Assembly (NCBI GenBank): GCA_003999685.1
Contig: CP021225.1
Location: 124,001-188,000 of the forward strand
DNA length: 64,000 bases
Reading direction: 5' to 3'
Source of the DNA: Taiwanofungus camphoratus
Lineage: Eukaryota > Basidiomycota > Agaricomycetes > Polyporales > Taiwanofungaceae
Numbering within the stretch: position 1 is the stretch's first letter; each line of letters opens with the position of its first letter. The position numbers and the translations under genes are program-made. Under the pieces are notes generated by a model. It searched no databases, had not been told where the DNA came from, and was given only the letters and a program-made list of their open reading frames with translations. Of the stretch, positions 22,813 through 33,633 are shown piece after piece.

Positions 22813-23889
22813 TTTCTATCAAGACTCAAGCTCCCGCCGTTGCCTCAAGGCCGCTTTCTCAATTGACCTCAAGAACTAATGAGCCTAGGTGCTAAGCCTC
22901 GGTTGCTAATTTTTTTCTAGAAGAACGCACGCACAACAGGTGAGTCAGTACATAATGTTTTTGCTGTAGCGCTGTGGCACAGCCATTCACGAGGCTATTC
23001 ACGACTTGCTGAAGCGTCATGACTCTTTTTCTGTGGCAATTTGTCTTTCTTGAGAGAACGGTCCGTGACTCATGCTAGAGACCTACTCAAGCTGAAATTT
23101 CATTTTGCAATTTCATAGCGGAATGCGGGACACTATCGAATAGCCTCAGAACGGAGCATGGAGTGCTTCATGTCAGAGTACCGTCTTTCGCGGTGGCCGG
23201 CGTTCTCGGACGCTTTTTCAGCATAACTTGAATGCATTAAGAAAGAGGTCTTGGGGTGCCGGAGAATACTGCTAAATGTTGGGCATTATGCCAGGCAATT
23301 GAATAAGTATTGCAGACGAGAATCCACATAGTGGCTCCTGTTTGCATAATAAAATCCAACTTTTTGACACGTCTGAGGTAAGTGTCTCCGTACTTTATGT
23401 CTATCAAGTCATGTCCGGTGTTCTGGCAGGGGAATGTCGTCTTCTAGACGACACCATTTATAATTGATTGGTCGAAATGAAATGTGAACGGACGCAACCC
23501 AGACGCCTTCCCGATCATTGATCTGACCCCTGTCCTTCAAATTGTGGGTGACCAACGCTATCACAGATGGGGTGTTATTTTCAAATCCCGCGGTGCCGGC
23601 TGCGATGCCTACGGATCGAACTCCGACCCAAAAAGGAAACCCCCAAAAAAATTCGGATGATCCCTCTGCTCAGTGCTCACATCTGTTCTTACTTTGGGCC
23701 TTTCCTTTTCCTATCGCAGTAATTAGCATGGACTTGGATTGCTGCCGACACTGTCAAGAAGGCGGCCGCGTCTTGTTAGCGACCGACTGAGGCCTGGACA
23801 CCGAAGGCCGGGCAAGTCAGCGAAATCAGCGATATACGCATATTAGGAAGCTCATTATTAAGTACGTTGCCATATATACGCAATCAGCA
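22813..23889. other. Intergenic, nothing recognised
   Basis: Low coding potential on both strands. No repeat with clear ends was seen. Confidence 0.4.
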
Positions 23890-24920
23890 TCACGAACGGA
23901 CAAGCCATGACAAAAGCGTGTGTAAACATTTCTTCCGCTCCTCGTGATCGCTATCGCAAGGATAGCATTTGTCGGGGAAGACATTTGAAATACGGGCAAT
24001 AGAGTTGTTGGACGGAAATGCAGACGAAGCCAAGGAATGTTTTTTCTCTCCTAACCGCATTTTCTCTGACATACGTACCGCGCCATCGTGGCTAGACGTC
24101 TCGCCAAGACCTGCCAGGAGAGAGACTGTCCAACTTGTCGTTGACACTGCCATCAAACTCGAAAAAGGGTCAGAAACGCCGGGTTGCGCGGCGCTTGTGT
24201 AAGATCGTATCTGGCTAACCTCCGGTCGCCCGGGAGGAATAGACGCTGTGCAGAACCTTACCATCTATGGTCAGAGTCGACCTCGTTCGTGGGTCCTGTG
24301 GTTTGCCTTGCGCTGTCCTTGGGCCCGGCACGGGCACGACGAAAATAATGCGCGCTAACTGACTCGTCCGGCTGCCTCAAAGCCCTGCGCCTCGCGGACT
24401 CTGTCCCCGCGCCTCGCTGCCCAAGTACTTCCGTCCCTGCATGACCCCGGTGATATCGGGTCCTATGCACGTCTGCACACATGCGCAGCACTGCCCCAGC
24501 TAGCAGCGCACAGGTGAAGGACAATAAGATCTCTTGCATGGCCTCCAGGCTTCGACTCATGGTGGCCCGGCACCGCATGACGATAACGTCGCTCCACGAT
24601 GCGAGCAATTTGCACTGGCCCCATGCATATCGTAGGTAGTCTAGACGACACACTGGGGCGACCTCTGTCAAGCTTCGTTCGACTTGTTCTTGTCACATGC
24701 CCTGAGAAGAACGGGCATTCACTGCCAGCGACTGAGTGAACGCTTCCCTGCAAAGTCAAAGTAGCGTCGTTTACCCAGGCCTGGACCCACTGGTCGTTTG
24801 AGTTCAGCAAGAGTAAACCTTGAGAGATATTTTCGGCTGCGGGAGCAGAAGCAGGGGTCAGTCGTATCTTCAGAAGCCATGCGATCCGAGCCACACAGCA
24901 TTCGAAGGCTCGGAGACACC
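23890..24920 (-). CDS. Possible gene, unrecognised, exons uncertain
   Basis: On the minus strand NISQGLLLLNSNDQWVQAWV (about 24830-24770), flanked by CTCCCGCAG and TTGCAGG, looks like a true exon. It is followed by VCRLDYLRYAWGQCKLLASW and EAMQEILLSFTCALLAGAVL (about 24640-24490) in another frame. A further piece, FPSNNSIARISNVFPDKCYP, lies at about 24020-23960, ending at 23890. The pieces are on one strand and in order, as expected of a multi-exon gene, but I could not join them with certainty. It lies between the two Zn2Cys6 paralogues. Family not recognised. Confidence 0.32.
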
Positions 24921-25287
24921 TCGCGCCGCGCTATGTGCCCGTGGGCTGACTGCGCAATCGTGCGAGAAACATGATTTTGATTCTAGACGATGCTCACAGC
25001 ATAAAGATGATATTAGGTAGTACATTTTGAGCTACACAAAGCGACGATTTAACTGGCACACGTACGATGAGAAGAGATGCGAGCCGAGATGACCAACAGA
25101 GATGCAGAGTTAGAATACGAGAAGCAGCGAAGCAGAAGCATACAGACAAGCGAAGACGAGACCGAGAACCTGTGGAAACCTGCATATGTACAACTTGTGC
25201 GTGGAGGTAGGTGGGGGAGGAGGGGGTAAACGGTGCAATAGCATAGCAAAGTGTCACGAAGGCGCACAGCAAGCGAGAAGCGGATCT
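24921..25287. other. Intergenic, 3' flank of Zn2Cys6 copy 2
   Basis: Contains the likely 3' untranslated region of the minus-strand factor ending at 25288. Nothing else was recognised. Confidence 0.4.
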
Positions 25288-27715
25288 TTATACGAGCAGA
25301 AGCAGGTCCTTCTGGGACTCGCGCATCACCTCGCGCCAGTTGACGGGGCGGCCCTGGTTATGCTCGCGGCGCGCCCAGACGTCCTCCATGAGCGCCTTGA
25401 CCTCCGCAACGTTCCCGACGCCGTCGCCCTGCTGCGTCTGCGCGTCGAGCATGCGCAGCAGGAACGCGCGGTGGCGCGGGTCGTCCGTGAGGCACCCGCA
25501 GATGCAGATGCCGAACACGACGCTCCGCACAACGCTCCGCGACGCCGCCGCGCCCTCCGGCACCCGCCGCAGGCACTCGAGCGTCTCCGCGACCCCCGCG
25601 ACGATCTCCGGGCACGACGGGAAGTCGCCCGAGAGCACCGTGTGCAGGTACACGCGCGCGCTCGCGCGGAAGATGTCGTTCGTGAGCCGCCGCCGCGCGG
25701 CGACCGCGGGGTCCGCGCCGCCGAGCCCCGCGTCGAAGCGCGCGCCGAGCGGCGCGGGCGCGAGGTGCTTGCTCTCGATCTCGGCGCCGCGCTCGACGAG
25801 CTGCGGCACGGAGAGGCAGCCGCGCCGGCGCTGGATCTCCTTCCAGTGCGCGAGGTTGGAGATCTCGGCGATCGCGAGCACGATCTGGTTCTCGCAGCCC
25901 ATGACGGGGAGCATGGACACCTCGGGCGCGGAGACGGGGTCGTCGATGTACGCGCCTGCGCGGCCGAAGAGGAGGCGGTACGTCTCGAGGAAGCGCGGGA
26001 CCTGCAGCGTGGTGACGCTCGCGAGCACGTCGAACCACATCGTCGTCTTGATGATGAAGCGCGTGCTGTCGCTGCAGCGCTTGAGCACGTCGTCCGGGCC
26101 GTAGTAGCGCGGGTTGTTGAGCATGCTGTCGACGTACTTGCTCGCGATGTTCAGGTACGTCTCCCACGGGCCGCGCCCGCCCGAGAAGAGGAACGTCGAC
26201 ACGATGTGCAGCCCCGCCATCGCATCGCCCTCGTTGTAGTAGTGTTTGGACGTGAGCGCGTTCTCGATGCGGTGGTAGATGACAGACACGTCGCTCGTGT
26301 GCGACCGCGACGGGTAGCGCAGGCCCTGCAGGTGGAGCGCGGACAGTACGCAGGCGGCGTCGCGCGCCGACTGGCTGCTCTGGATGAGCCGGAACATGAA
26401 ATCAGAGATGGACGAGTCGGCGAGCAGATACTGGATGGGCAGCACGTTCGTCAGATAATGGTGTACGAGCTCAGTCTGGTCGTTGGGGATCATGGGGACC
26501 TCATACGAGTTCACAGCTGGCGGAATCGCTGGGCCGGAGGTTGCGCCCGCGTTGTTCGGGTCGTCCTCAACAGCGTACACATAGTTGTATGACGCGGAGA
26601 ATGAGCTCTCCAGCGCAGGGGCGGGCGGAGCGATGTACAACGATGCTGATGGATTGTGCGTATAGGAAGAGCCACTCGCCGCGAGCCCTGCCAACAAACG
26701 AGGGCATTAATTGCTACATTCATAATACACTAATAACGGTACGGGGTCTTACAGGACGGCGAGGACAGGGGCACTAGACTAGTAGACGACGATAACATAG
26801 GATTCGACGGCGAGGAATACAGCATGTCGGACACGTTCGGCAGGCGTGTCAGCGAGCTCTCATGGTGCAGGTCGGGGATGTGGGGTTGCCAGCCTGCAGG
26901 GGGTCACTACCTTACGAGAAGAACGAGGGAGGAAAAATACACACTCTGGGCGCCGTACGCGGGCTCGGGAGGCATGGCGGAGTAGTGTGGGTGCGGGTGC
27001 GGGTGCGCAGAGCCGTCACGGACGAACGAGGTCGCGAGCCCGTTGTGTGGCCGGTGGCCGTCACTGGAGCTCGCGGAGAGGGTGGGCGTCGGCGGGCTGG
27101 AGGGCGACGCGCGGAGGTTGTCGACGAGGATGAGCATCTGCGGGTCCTGCTCGGACGCGCGGGGGCCAGAGCCGGAGTGGCCCTTGATCATGCCCTGCGA
27201 CGCAAGGAAGGTCTTTATTTTTTCGCGCAGCTCCGTGACGCTGTTGTTCTCCTGTGGCGGGGACGCGAAGTGTGGCGTCAGAACAAATCGGTCGGTGAGC
27301 GGTGCCCCTGTGTGCGTGGGCCGGGCGGGGGGACTCACTCGCATCCAGTCTGGCCGCTTCGCGCCAAAGCCGAGACACTGCAGTCTGAGGCGGACACAAG
27401 TCTGGCAGGCCCCGTCTGCGTTGGGCTGCTCGTCGCATTTCTGGAGGGCGAATGTGGCGGGGCGGGAGTGGCACGGCGGCGAAGAGAGAAAGAAAGAGAG
27501 AAAAAAAGGCGCGGAGGGAGGGTGAGCGTCAGGGGGGTGGCGCGGCGGGTCGCGCAATGACAGTGACAGACCTTTCTGCGGATCCGACAGGTGTAGCAGC
27601 CCGACTTGGCGCGGACGGCGCCTTTCGGCTTGGGCGCTCCGGTCTTCTTCTGGGATCGGGCGGCGGCAGAGGCAGACGAGAGGGTCTTGCGTGGGCTGGA
27701 GGGGACGTCGGGCAT
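25288..27715 (-). CDS. Zn2Cys6 transcription factor with fungal-specific regulatory domain (copy 2)
   Basis: Starts MPDVPSSPRKTLSSASAAAR at 27715. The zinc cluster GCYTCRIRRK-KCDEQ...ACQTCVRLRLQC (CX2CX6CX9CX2CX6C) is split by one intron after RRK, and LGFGAKRPDWMR ends at a GTGAGT donor. Both intron positions match copy 1. A His/Pro-rich middle follows. The last large exon (about 26697-25288) carries the regulatory domain: LPIQYLLADSSISDFMFRLI, LSALHLQGLRYPS, DSTRFIIKTTMWFDVLASVT, PRFLETYRLLFGRAG, VLAIAEISNLAHWKEIQRRR, PVNWREVMRESQKDLLLLV, stop at 25288. Nuclear DNA-binding regulator; targets unknown. Base composition in the last exon is strikingly GC-rich, so the reverse strand shows a 468-codon open frame that is only a shadow. 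Copies 1 and 2 look like an old tandem duplication. Confidence 0.92.
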
Positions 27716-29038
27716 GTGGACGGGAGGAGAGGGCAGCGCGGGAGAGGACGAGAGACGGTAGGGGGGCAGCAGGGGACGGGGGAGGCGGTGGTGGGGAGGG
27801 GAGGGGGAGGGAGAGGGATGTATATGTACTCTGGGCGCTGGGGAGTCGTGCGAAGCAAGACGGACAAGTCGACAAACTTCCCTTTTCCTCTGACTGAACC
27901 TTACCCCCAGACTCCCCCGTGTAGACGCCCGGGGTCCTGAATTTTATTCTCACTGCCTCGCCCTTTTCCCCGGCCGGCATTCACTGCGGCCATCTCTCGG
28001 GGGGCGGGCTGCAGTAGCCTCTGATCGCAGCAGCGGCTGGGAGAGACCCTGTGTGCCCGACTCTGGCTGGATCGTCTCAGGCAGCGTCGACGTGGGTGCC
28101 ACTCGCGACGCAAGAGGCTACATCGCCTCAAGGCGTGTGTGGCGCTGGGCGCAGAGGAGGGCGACGGGGCAGGCGCGGCCCAGCAGCACGGACACCGTCC
28201 TCGTGGCCGGCTCCGCGCTGCGATTGGCTGGCTGCGCGCGGTCAGGCGATACCCCGATAAGTGGACCAGCCGCTGAGATCGGACGGGCGTCCACGCGCCC
28301 GCTGCGGCTGGCAGTTGCTGCCCAGCGCAACGGCCAAGGCACCCGCGCCGGTCGCGAGCCCGCACGCACGCCCGCGCCGACGCGTCTAGCCCGTCCCCGG
28401 CCTTCATCCCCTTCCCACCGGCGTCTGCCCCCCCTTTTATGCCTCTCGCGCGCACACACAATGTCTCTTGCCCACCATGCAGACGCAGTCGCAGTCGCAG
28501 TCGCAGCCGTCCATTCAGACCCTGCCTCCCCCCCGGTCACCTGCCAGCTAGCTCCGAATGGCCAAGCGTCTCCGCCAACAATGCGCGCTTAGGTAATCCT
28601 ACGACCACTTCGCAGCATCAACCCCGCGATCAACCTGCCAGTCCTTCTTCAATTTCACCCTCCATAGATATCCGCTCCCAGGGTCCCTGGTCCCACGGCC
28701 GGTGCATCGTTGTGGACTGATGTGTGTGGTCATATGTGCCCAGACCCGTCCCTCCAACGAAACTCTCGGGCCTTGTGCCACCGCCGCCTCCATGCATATC
28801 CATCACCCATCCCCAATAGTCATAGCACCAATGTAATAATGTACACACGCACGTATGTAGTGCCCGCACCCAATAACACACTCTTTCCACGGAACCAAAT
28901 CAATGCACTCGCGATACGATGCGCATCGGACACACACGCTCACATCGATGTGCATCTCGACTTTTCGGCGCCCCCGATCCACCACGAAGCACGGACCTGG
29001 AAGCTGTGCCCCCAGGCGCCCCCGGCGCCCTCCCAAGA
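27716..29038. other. GC-rich intergenic region, no gene seen
   Basis: About 1.3 kb. The left part is the promoter of Zn2Cys6 copy 2. A short CAGTCG-type tandem run occurs at about 28485-28510. Long open frames are Arg/Ala/Pro-rich products of GC bias and show no domain. Confidence 0.4.
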
Positions 29039-30967
29039 TTACCGTCCAGATACCGCTTCCTGCGGCGCCGCAGACACCGTGCTCGCAGGGGCCGCACCTC
29101 CCCCCATGCTCAGCCGCCGCGCAAACGAGTTGCGCCGCCCTCCCGTGCCCGCCGCCGCCGCCGCCCCCGCAGGGCCCACCCCCGCATGCCCGTGCGGCTG
29201 CTCCCCGCCCAGAGACGTCCCAGCCCCCGTCCCCGTCCCGCTCGCAGCCCCAACCCCGGGCGCCGCAGGGCGCGGAGGCGACGCAGCCGTCGCAGCCGCA
29301 GGGGCCCGCGCGTCCCCGGGCACGACGCCCGCGCCAGACCGCCGCGCAAGCAGCGCGCGCACCGCGCTGAGCCAGCGGATCTCCTCCTCCTCGCTCGGCG
29401 CGCAGAGCAGCAGCGTGCGCTTCGTCGTGACGACCTTGAACGTGTGCGTGCGCGCCGCGGCGTCCGCGGCGTCGTCCGCGGCGTGGGGCGCGTGCGGCGG
29501 GGACGCGGCGGGGGGCGAGCCGACCGCGGGCGTGTGCCGGTGTGGCGGGAGCTCGTACTCGAGCGCGTCCAGGACCTGCGCGAGTGGAATCTGGCGGTGC
29601 GGCTTCGTGTCCTGCGGGCAAGCGTCAGCGCGGGCGTCCCAGCACAGCATACACACCAACTGCATGCACGCCATACCCCCGGCCGCGCGAGTGCAACCGC
29701 ACAGGGCGGCGCTTGGGGAAGACGTGCAGACAGAATGCAAGGCGAGCAGGGCACGCACCATGTGGCTCCGCGAATACACAAGCGTCTCGCCGCTGAGCAC
29801 GAACCAGCGCTTGTGCCAGTTGTGCCTCCGGGAGCCGCACTTCATCAGGTACCCCGAGAGCACGACCTTGGGCGCGTCCTTGCCGGCATGTTTAGACGGA
29901 GACTGCTCGCTGAAGCTGACGCCCGTGTGTGCTTGCGCGTGCGGGGGCGAGGGCGAGGCCGGGAACGGGCGCCCCGCGCCGGGCGAAGCATCGTCCGACT
30001 CGGAGGAGGTGAGGTGCAGCCCGTGCGGCGACTGCGAGAGCGAGAAGGGCACCTGCGCGTGGCCCTGGCCCTGGCCCGCGCCCGGCGCATGCCGCGACGG
30101 CGCGGCGGGTATGGGCACGGGGCTGCTCGCCGCGGTGCGCTCGGGCGGCGTCGCGGCGGCGAGCAGCGCGCCGCGCGTGGCGTTGATCGCGCGCACCCAC
30201 TCCTGCGCCTGCGCGCCGCTCGCCGCCTGGAGGTAGAACGTGCGCGCGGGGGCGACGAGGCCGAACGTGTGCGCGTGCTTCTTGAGCGCGACGGGCGTGC
30301 AGGTGTGGATCTCGGCGAGGTCGAGGAGGCGCAGGAGCTTGTACTCGGCGTCGGTCTTGTAGAACGCGAGGTGCGCGGGGCGCAGCACGAACCACCGCTT
30401 CTTCCACGTCTGGCGAAGAACCGGGCCAGCAGCCCGCGTCAGCCGCGCTCGCGCACGCACGCACGCACATATGCAGAGCAAGTACCTTTCGCCGCTCGCC
30501 CTTCTTCCAGAGGTACCCCGTCTTGATCACCGTCTCGTCCGCCCGCTCGTCGCCCATCGGGTCCGCCGACCGCCAGTTGCCCTCCTCGTCGTCCTCGTCT
30601 TCCTCCGACTCCTCCCCGCTCGCCGTCTCGCGCTCTCGCTCGGCGATCGACGAGAGCAGGGGCGGCTGCGACGAGTTGCCGGAGAGCACGGCGCTCGCGG
30701 TGGCGACGGGGGGCGCAGAGACGGTCTCGGGCGAGAAGACAGAATCAGAGTCCGATTCCGTGCCAGACACGGGGAGAGCTGCTGGGGATGGTTTCTTATG
30801 ACGAAGGGGTGCGTCAGCGCATGAAATCAGGGGGGCAGAGATTGGGCAGCCAGGAGACGAGCAGGCGCACCCACCTTGGGTGGCGACGGCCTGGCGGCCG
30901 AGTGCACGGAGAGCTTGCGGGTAACTTCTGCCTGGGACGGCGGCGGCACTGAGCGCGACGTCGACAT
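29039..30967 (-). CDS. Tandem PH-domain protein
   Basis: Starts MSTSRSVPPPSQAEVTRKLS at 30967. After an intron comes an acidic region (ESEEDEDDEEGNW), then PH domain 1: GYLWKKGERRK, intron, TWKKRWFVLRPAHLAFYKTD, ending AQEWVRAIN. A Ser/Pro/Gln linker leads to PH domain 2: GYLMKCGSRRHNWHKRWFVL, an intron after YSRSHM, then PHRQIPLAQVLDALEYEL and EEEEIRWLSAVRALLAR. The tail is Ala/Gly-rich and ends QEAVSGR at 29039. The basic KxWKxRWF-like motifs in beta1-beta2 of both domains are those that contact phosphoinositides. Known: two-PH adaptor proteins bind membrane lipids and scaffold signalling. Inference: plasma-membrane or endomembrane adaptor; no catalytic domain seen. It is divergent from the acyl-CoA-binding protein gene with about 625 bp between starts. 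Confidence 0.9.
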
Positions 30968-31592
30968 GGCGGGATGAGACTGTGCAGAGACGACGAAGAG
31001 ATGGATGATGTGCAGTGCGACTGCGCTGGGCTGTTCGAGATATCTATCTATCAGGCACGTCTGGCTGTAGTCACGGTATGGCAGTTCCCAACGCGGGCGG
31101 CGGAGTTGGGCGGAGTTGGGCGGGGTGGCGACGCGCCACAGGTTCTGCTCGCTGCGGCCGGCAGGCACTGCGAGCTCAGCGGAGGCGACCATGGAACCGA
31201 GATCGGGCTGTGGGCGCAGGTGTGGAACAATCGAGCGAGCAGACGAGCCGACGTGCGCGTAGGGCGCGGGAGATGTGTTCTCTTGTCCTGGTTTATCTCG
31301 CACGCCTCGTGTAGCGGCTTCAATTCCATTCCTTCATTCGGGCGCACATAGAGTCCGCGACCGAGTGGCGAGAGATGCGCACACTGGGGCATGTACACGA
31401 CGAGCTAGGCTTGGCAGCTATCTGATCGTGCATATCGGTCTGCATCGCCCCCAGCACTTGCGTCCCCCAAGCTGAGCACGATGCAGGCGTATGGGCGGAG
31501 TCTGCCGGAGTAGCGACCGCCGCAAGGAGGACACCCGTACATAGTACTTAAACCGCCCCATCGATCGCCATCCGCCCTGCCCATCGCCCGCC
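30968..31592. promoter_or_regulatory. Divergent promoter between PH-domain gene and acyl-CoA-binding protein gene
   Basis: The two start codons face away from each other across 625 bp, so both promoters must lie here. A repeated GGAGTTGGGCG unit occurs at 31102-31123. A TACATAGTACTTAAA stretch about 45 bp before the ACB1 start is a candidate core element. Specific factor sites were not identified. Confidence 0.5.
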
Positions 31593-32161
31593 ATGTCCGT
31601 CTCCGAGGCCAAGTTCGAGAAAGCCGTCGCCATCATCCAGGGCCTCCCCAAGGACGGGCCCGTCAAGCCGACGCAGGAGGACCAGCTTTACGTGAGCACC
31701 ACCCCACTTCCCCGTTCCGCTCCTGCCCTGCCAGTCTAACGACACGCGGATCGCAGTTCTACAAGTACTACAAGCAAGGTGAGCGTGTGCCTTTCCTCCA
31801 GCGGACGTCCGGCCGCGCTGACAGTGCGGGAAAGCCACCATCGGCGACGTCAACACCGCCCGGCCGGGCATGCTTGATTTCGTAGGCAAGGCGAAATGGT
31901 GAGACTGATGCCCCATCCGCTGATGTCCATCCCCGCCGCCGTGCCCCTGTCTGATGCCTCGTTGCAGGGATGCGTGGAAGTCTGTAGAGGGCACTTCGAA
32001 GGAAGAGGCCCGCTCGAAATACGTCGAGAAGCTACTCGAGGTACGCCATCCCCCAGAGCTGAATGAGGTCATCTGGCTGAGCGTCTCGTCTTACCCAGAT
32101 CTTGAGCAAGGCCGACGATGAGGAGTCGAGGAAGTATGTCGCAGAAATCGAGGCCGCATAA
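31593..32161 (+). CDS. ACB1: Acyl-CoA-binding protein
   Basis: Five exons (31593-31691, 31757-31778, 31835-31898, 31968-32040, 32099-32161) join exactly to 106 residues, the usual size of this family. The protein opens MSVSEAKFEKAVAIIQGLPK, with FYKYYKQATIGDVNTARPG and AKWDAWKSVEGTSKEEA. The Tyr-Lys pair in YKYYKQ and the KW.AW core are the ligand-contacting residues. The end is YVAEIEAA. Known: it binds medium- and long-chain acyl-CoA esters in the cytosol with high affinity and shuttles them to lipid synthesis and oxidation. The second exon is only 22 nt. The start is fixed by the conserved N-terminal helix. Very secure call. Confidence 0.97.
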
Positions 32162-33633
32162 GGCAGTCGTTGTATTTTGTACCGTGTCGCATCATCTCGT
32201 GTACGATTCACGTGTGGAGGCATCTCACTCATCTGTTTCGATCGCGCAACGGAGGGAACCCAACCTCCAGCGGGCGCCGCAGCCGTCTTTGCGATTTGCC
32301 CGCCACTGACTGTTCCCGCATACATAACACATGGCGCGATGTGTGGCGCAGCGGTGCACTGCACGTCCCAGCGTCTCCTTCCGCTTGCACTCGACGCAGA
32401 TCCTCGGGCGTTTCATGTCGCACACACTGATGTGATCAATCCAACGAGCGACCAGACCCCAGGGCTCCCCCACAGCCATCATCATCATCACCACGGGCGG
32501 CTGATATCGGCGTCTGCGCAGCGACTTCGCGAGCGCTCCGCGCAGGATGCGGGATCGGACGAAGCTGTCACTCGCGTTCTAGTGCCTGTAATTATGGCAC
32601 TGCGTCTTTGGGCATCCCGCAAGTGCGTGGCGTCCGCGCAATCGAAGCGGTGCCATATCAGTAGTAAGGGGTGCTGACTGGCGGCAACAGGCATTATTAA
32701 GAGACCTCTTCCTGGACCCTTTTGGACTCCGGAACTTACGGGGTCAGCAGACGCCCCCCCCCGTCTTAGAACATATACGGTTAGCCAAAGCAGGAGGGGA
32801 CACTGTGATCCTGTGTGCACGGCGAGTTGTTGTGCCAATCTCCATGGCCCCCCCTCGATTGCACACTGCGCTGCCCAACCCTCGCGCCGCGCTACACACT
32901 GCGCTACTGCATGATCGCACGATCGCCGCGCTGGCGCGTAGATTGAGGCATGAGATTGAGTGATAGGATGCTAGCGACATGAACGCTGCCGATCCCTCTG
33001 TTATTTGTTATCCGACAGCACACATGAGAATGCTGAGCGGCTCAGACGTCCGGGGCTTCGTCGCATCGTAGCACCTTGTGTTCGACCGTTCAGAAGAAAA
33101 AATTCACACATAGGGACCCCACTGATAGCACTGCAGCGAGGCTCGCTCGCGACTCCCATCATCTAGACTTCAGTCTGTCGTAAGGCAGCGTGATGTAGAT
33201 TCGAAGCCATCTTGGCAGAATATACAACCTCAATCCATGCGCACGGTGTATTGTAAGCAAAAAAAAAAAATTGATGTGGTTCTTGCATGCAACGAAGCTC
33301 TGGCCTTCAGCCCCTCGAACACCCGGCAGGAAGCCCGTATCATGACGCACAGGAGAAGATATATTGGATGAACTTCAGGCCTAGCCTACAGTCCGTTGAA
33401 TACAACACAAATACAACAAACAACAAGCACCTCATGCAAGTCATAAAAATCGTGAAGGACAAGCACCGAGTTCTCGCCGGTGTCGCGGACGTTAGCAAAT
33501 AGATTTTTAAAAAAAGAGCATTTAATTAACCGGTCAGATTCGTCCGCAGGTAGAATAGTCAGTGCCCAAGATGTCGAAGTCTATAAAAATAGAAGGAGCA
33601 CGCAGGGGAAAAAGACAAATGTGCAGATGCGTC
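32162..33633. other. Intergenic between convergent genes
   Basis: About 1.5 kb with 3' flanks of ACB1 and of the kelch gene. A poly-A run lies at 33260-33270. No coding-looking exon or repeat was recognised. Confidence 0.45.

Noticed and set aside
25186-26592. 468-codon open frame on the plus strand
   Set aside because: It is the Arg/Ala/His-rich antisense shadow of the GC-rich last exon of Zn2Cys6 copy 2.
19221-27715. Secondary-metabolite cluster suggested by two Zn2Cys6 factors
   Set aside because: No backbone synthase, P450 or other tailoring gene lies nearby, so cluster-specific regulation is not supported.
26907-27980. 357-codon minus-strand frame covering the start of copy 2
   Set aside because: It reads through the introns of the zinc-cluster exons; the spliced model explains the conserved residues better.
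28710-30526. Two plus-strand frames of more than 500 codons
   Set aside because: They are antisense shadows of the tandem PH gene, caused by high GC; they lack domains and are Arg/Pro-rich.
31548-32072. 174-codon minus-strand frame
   Set aside because: Antisense of the securely defined ACB1 exons and introns.
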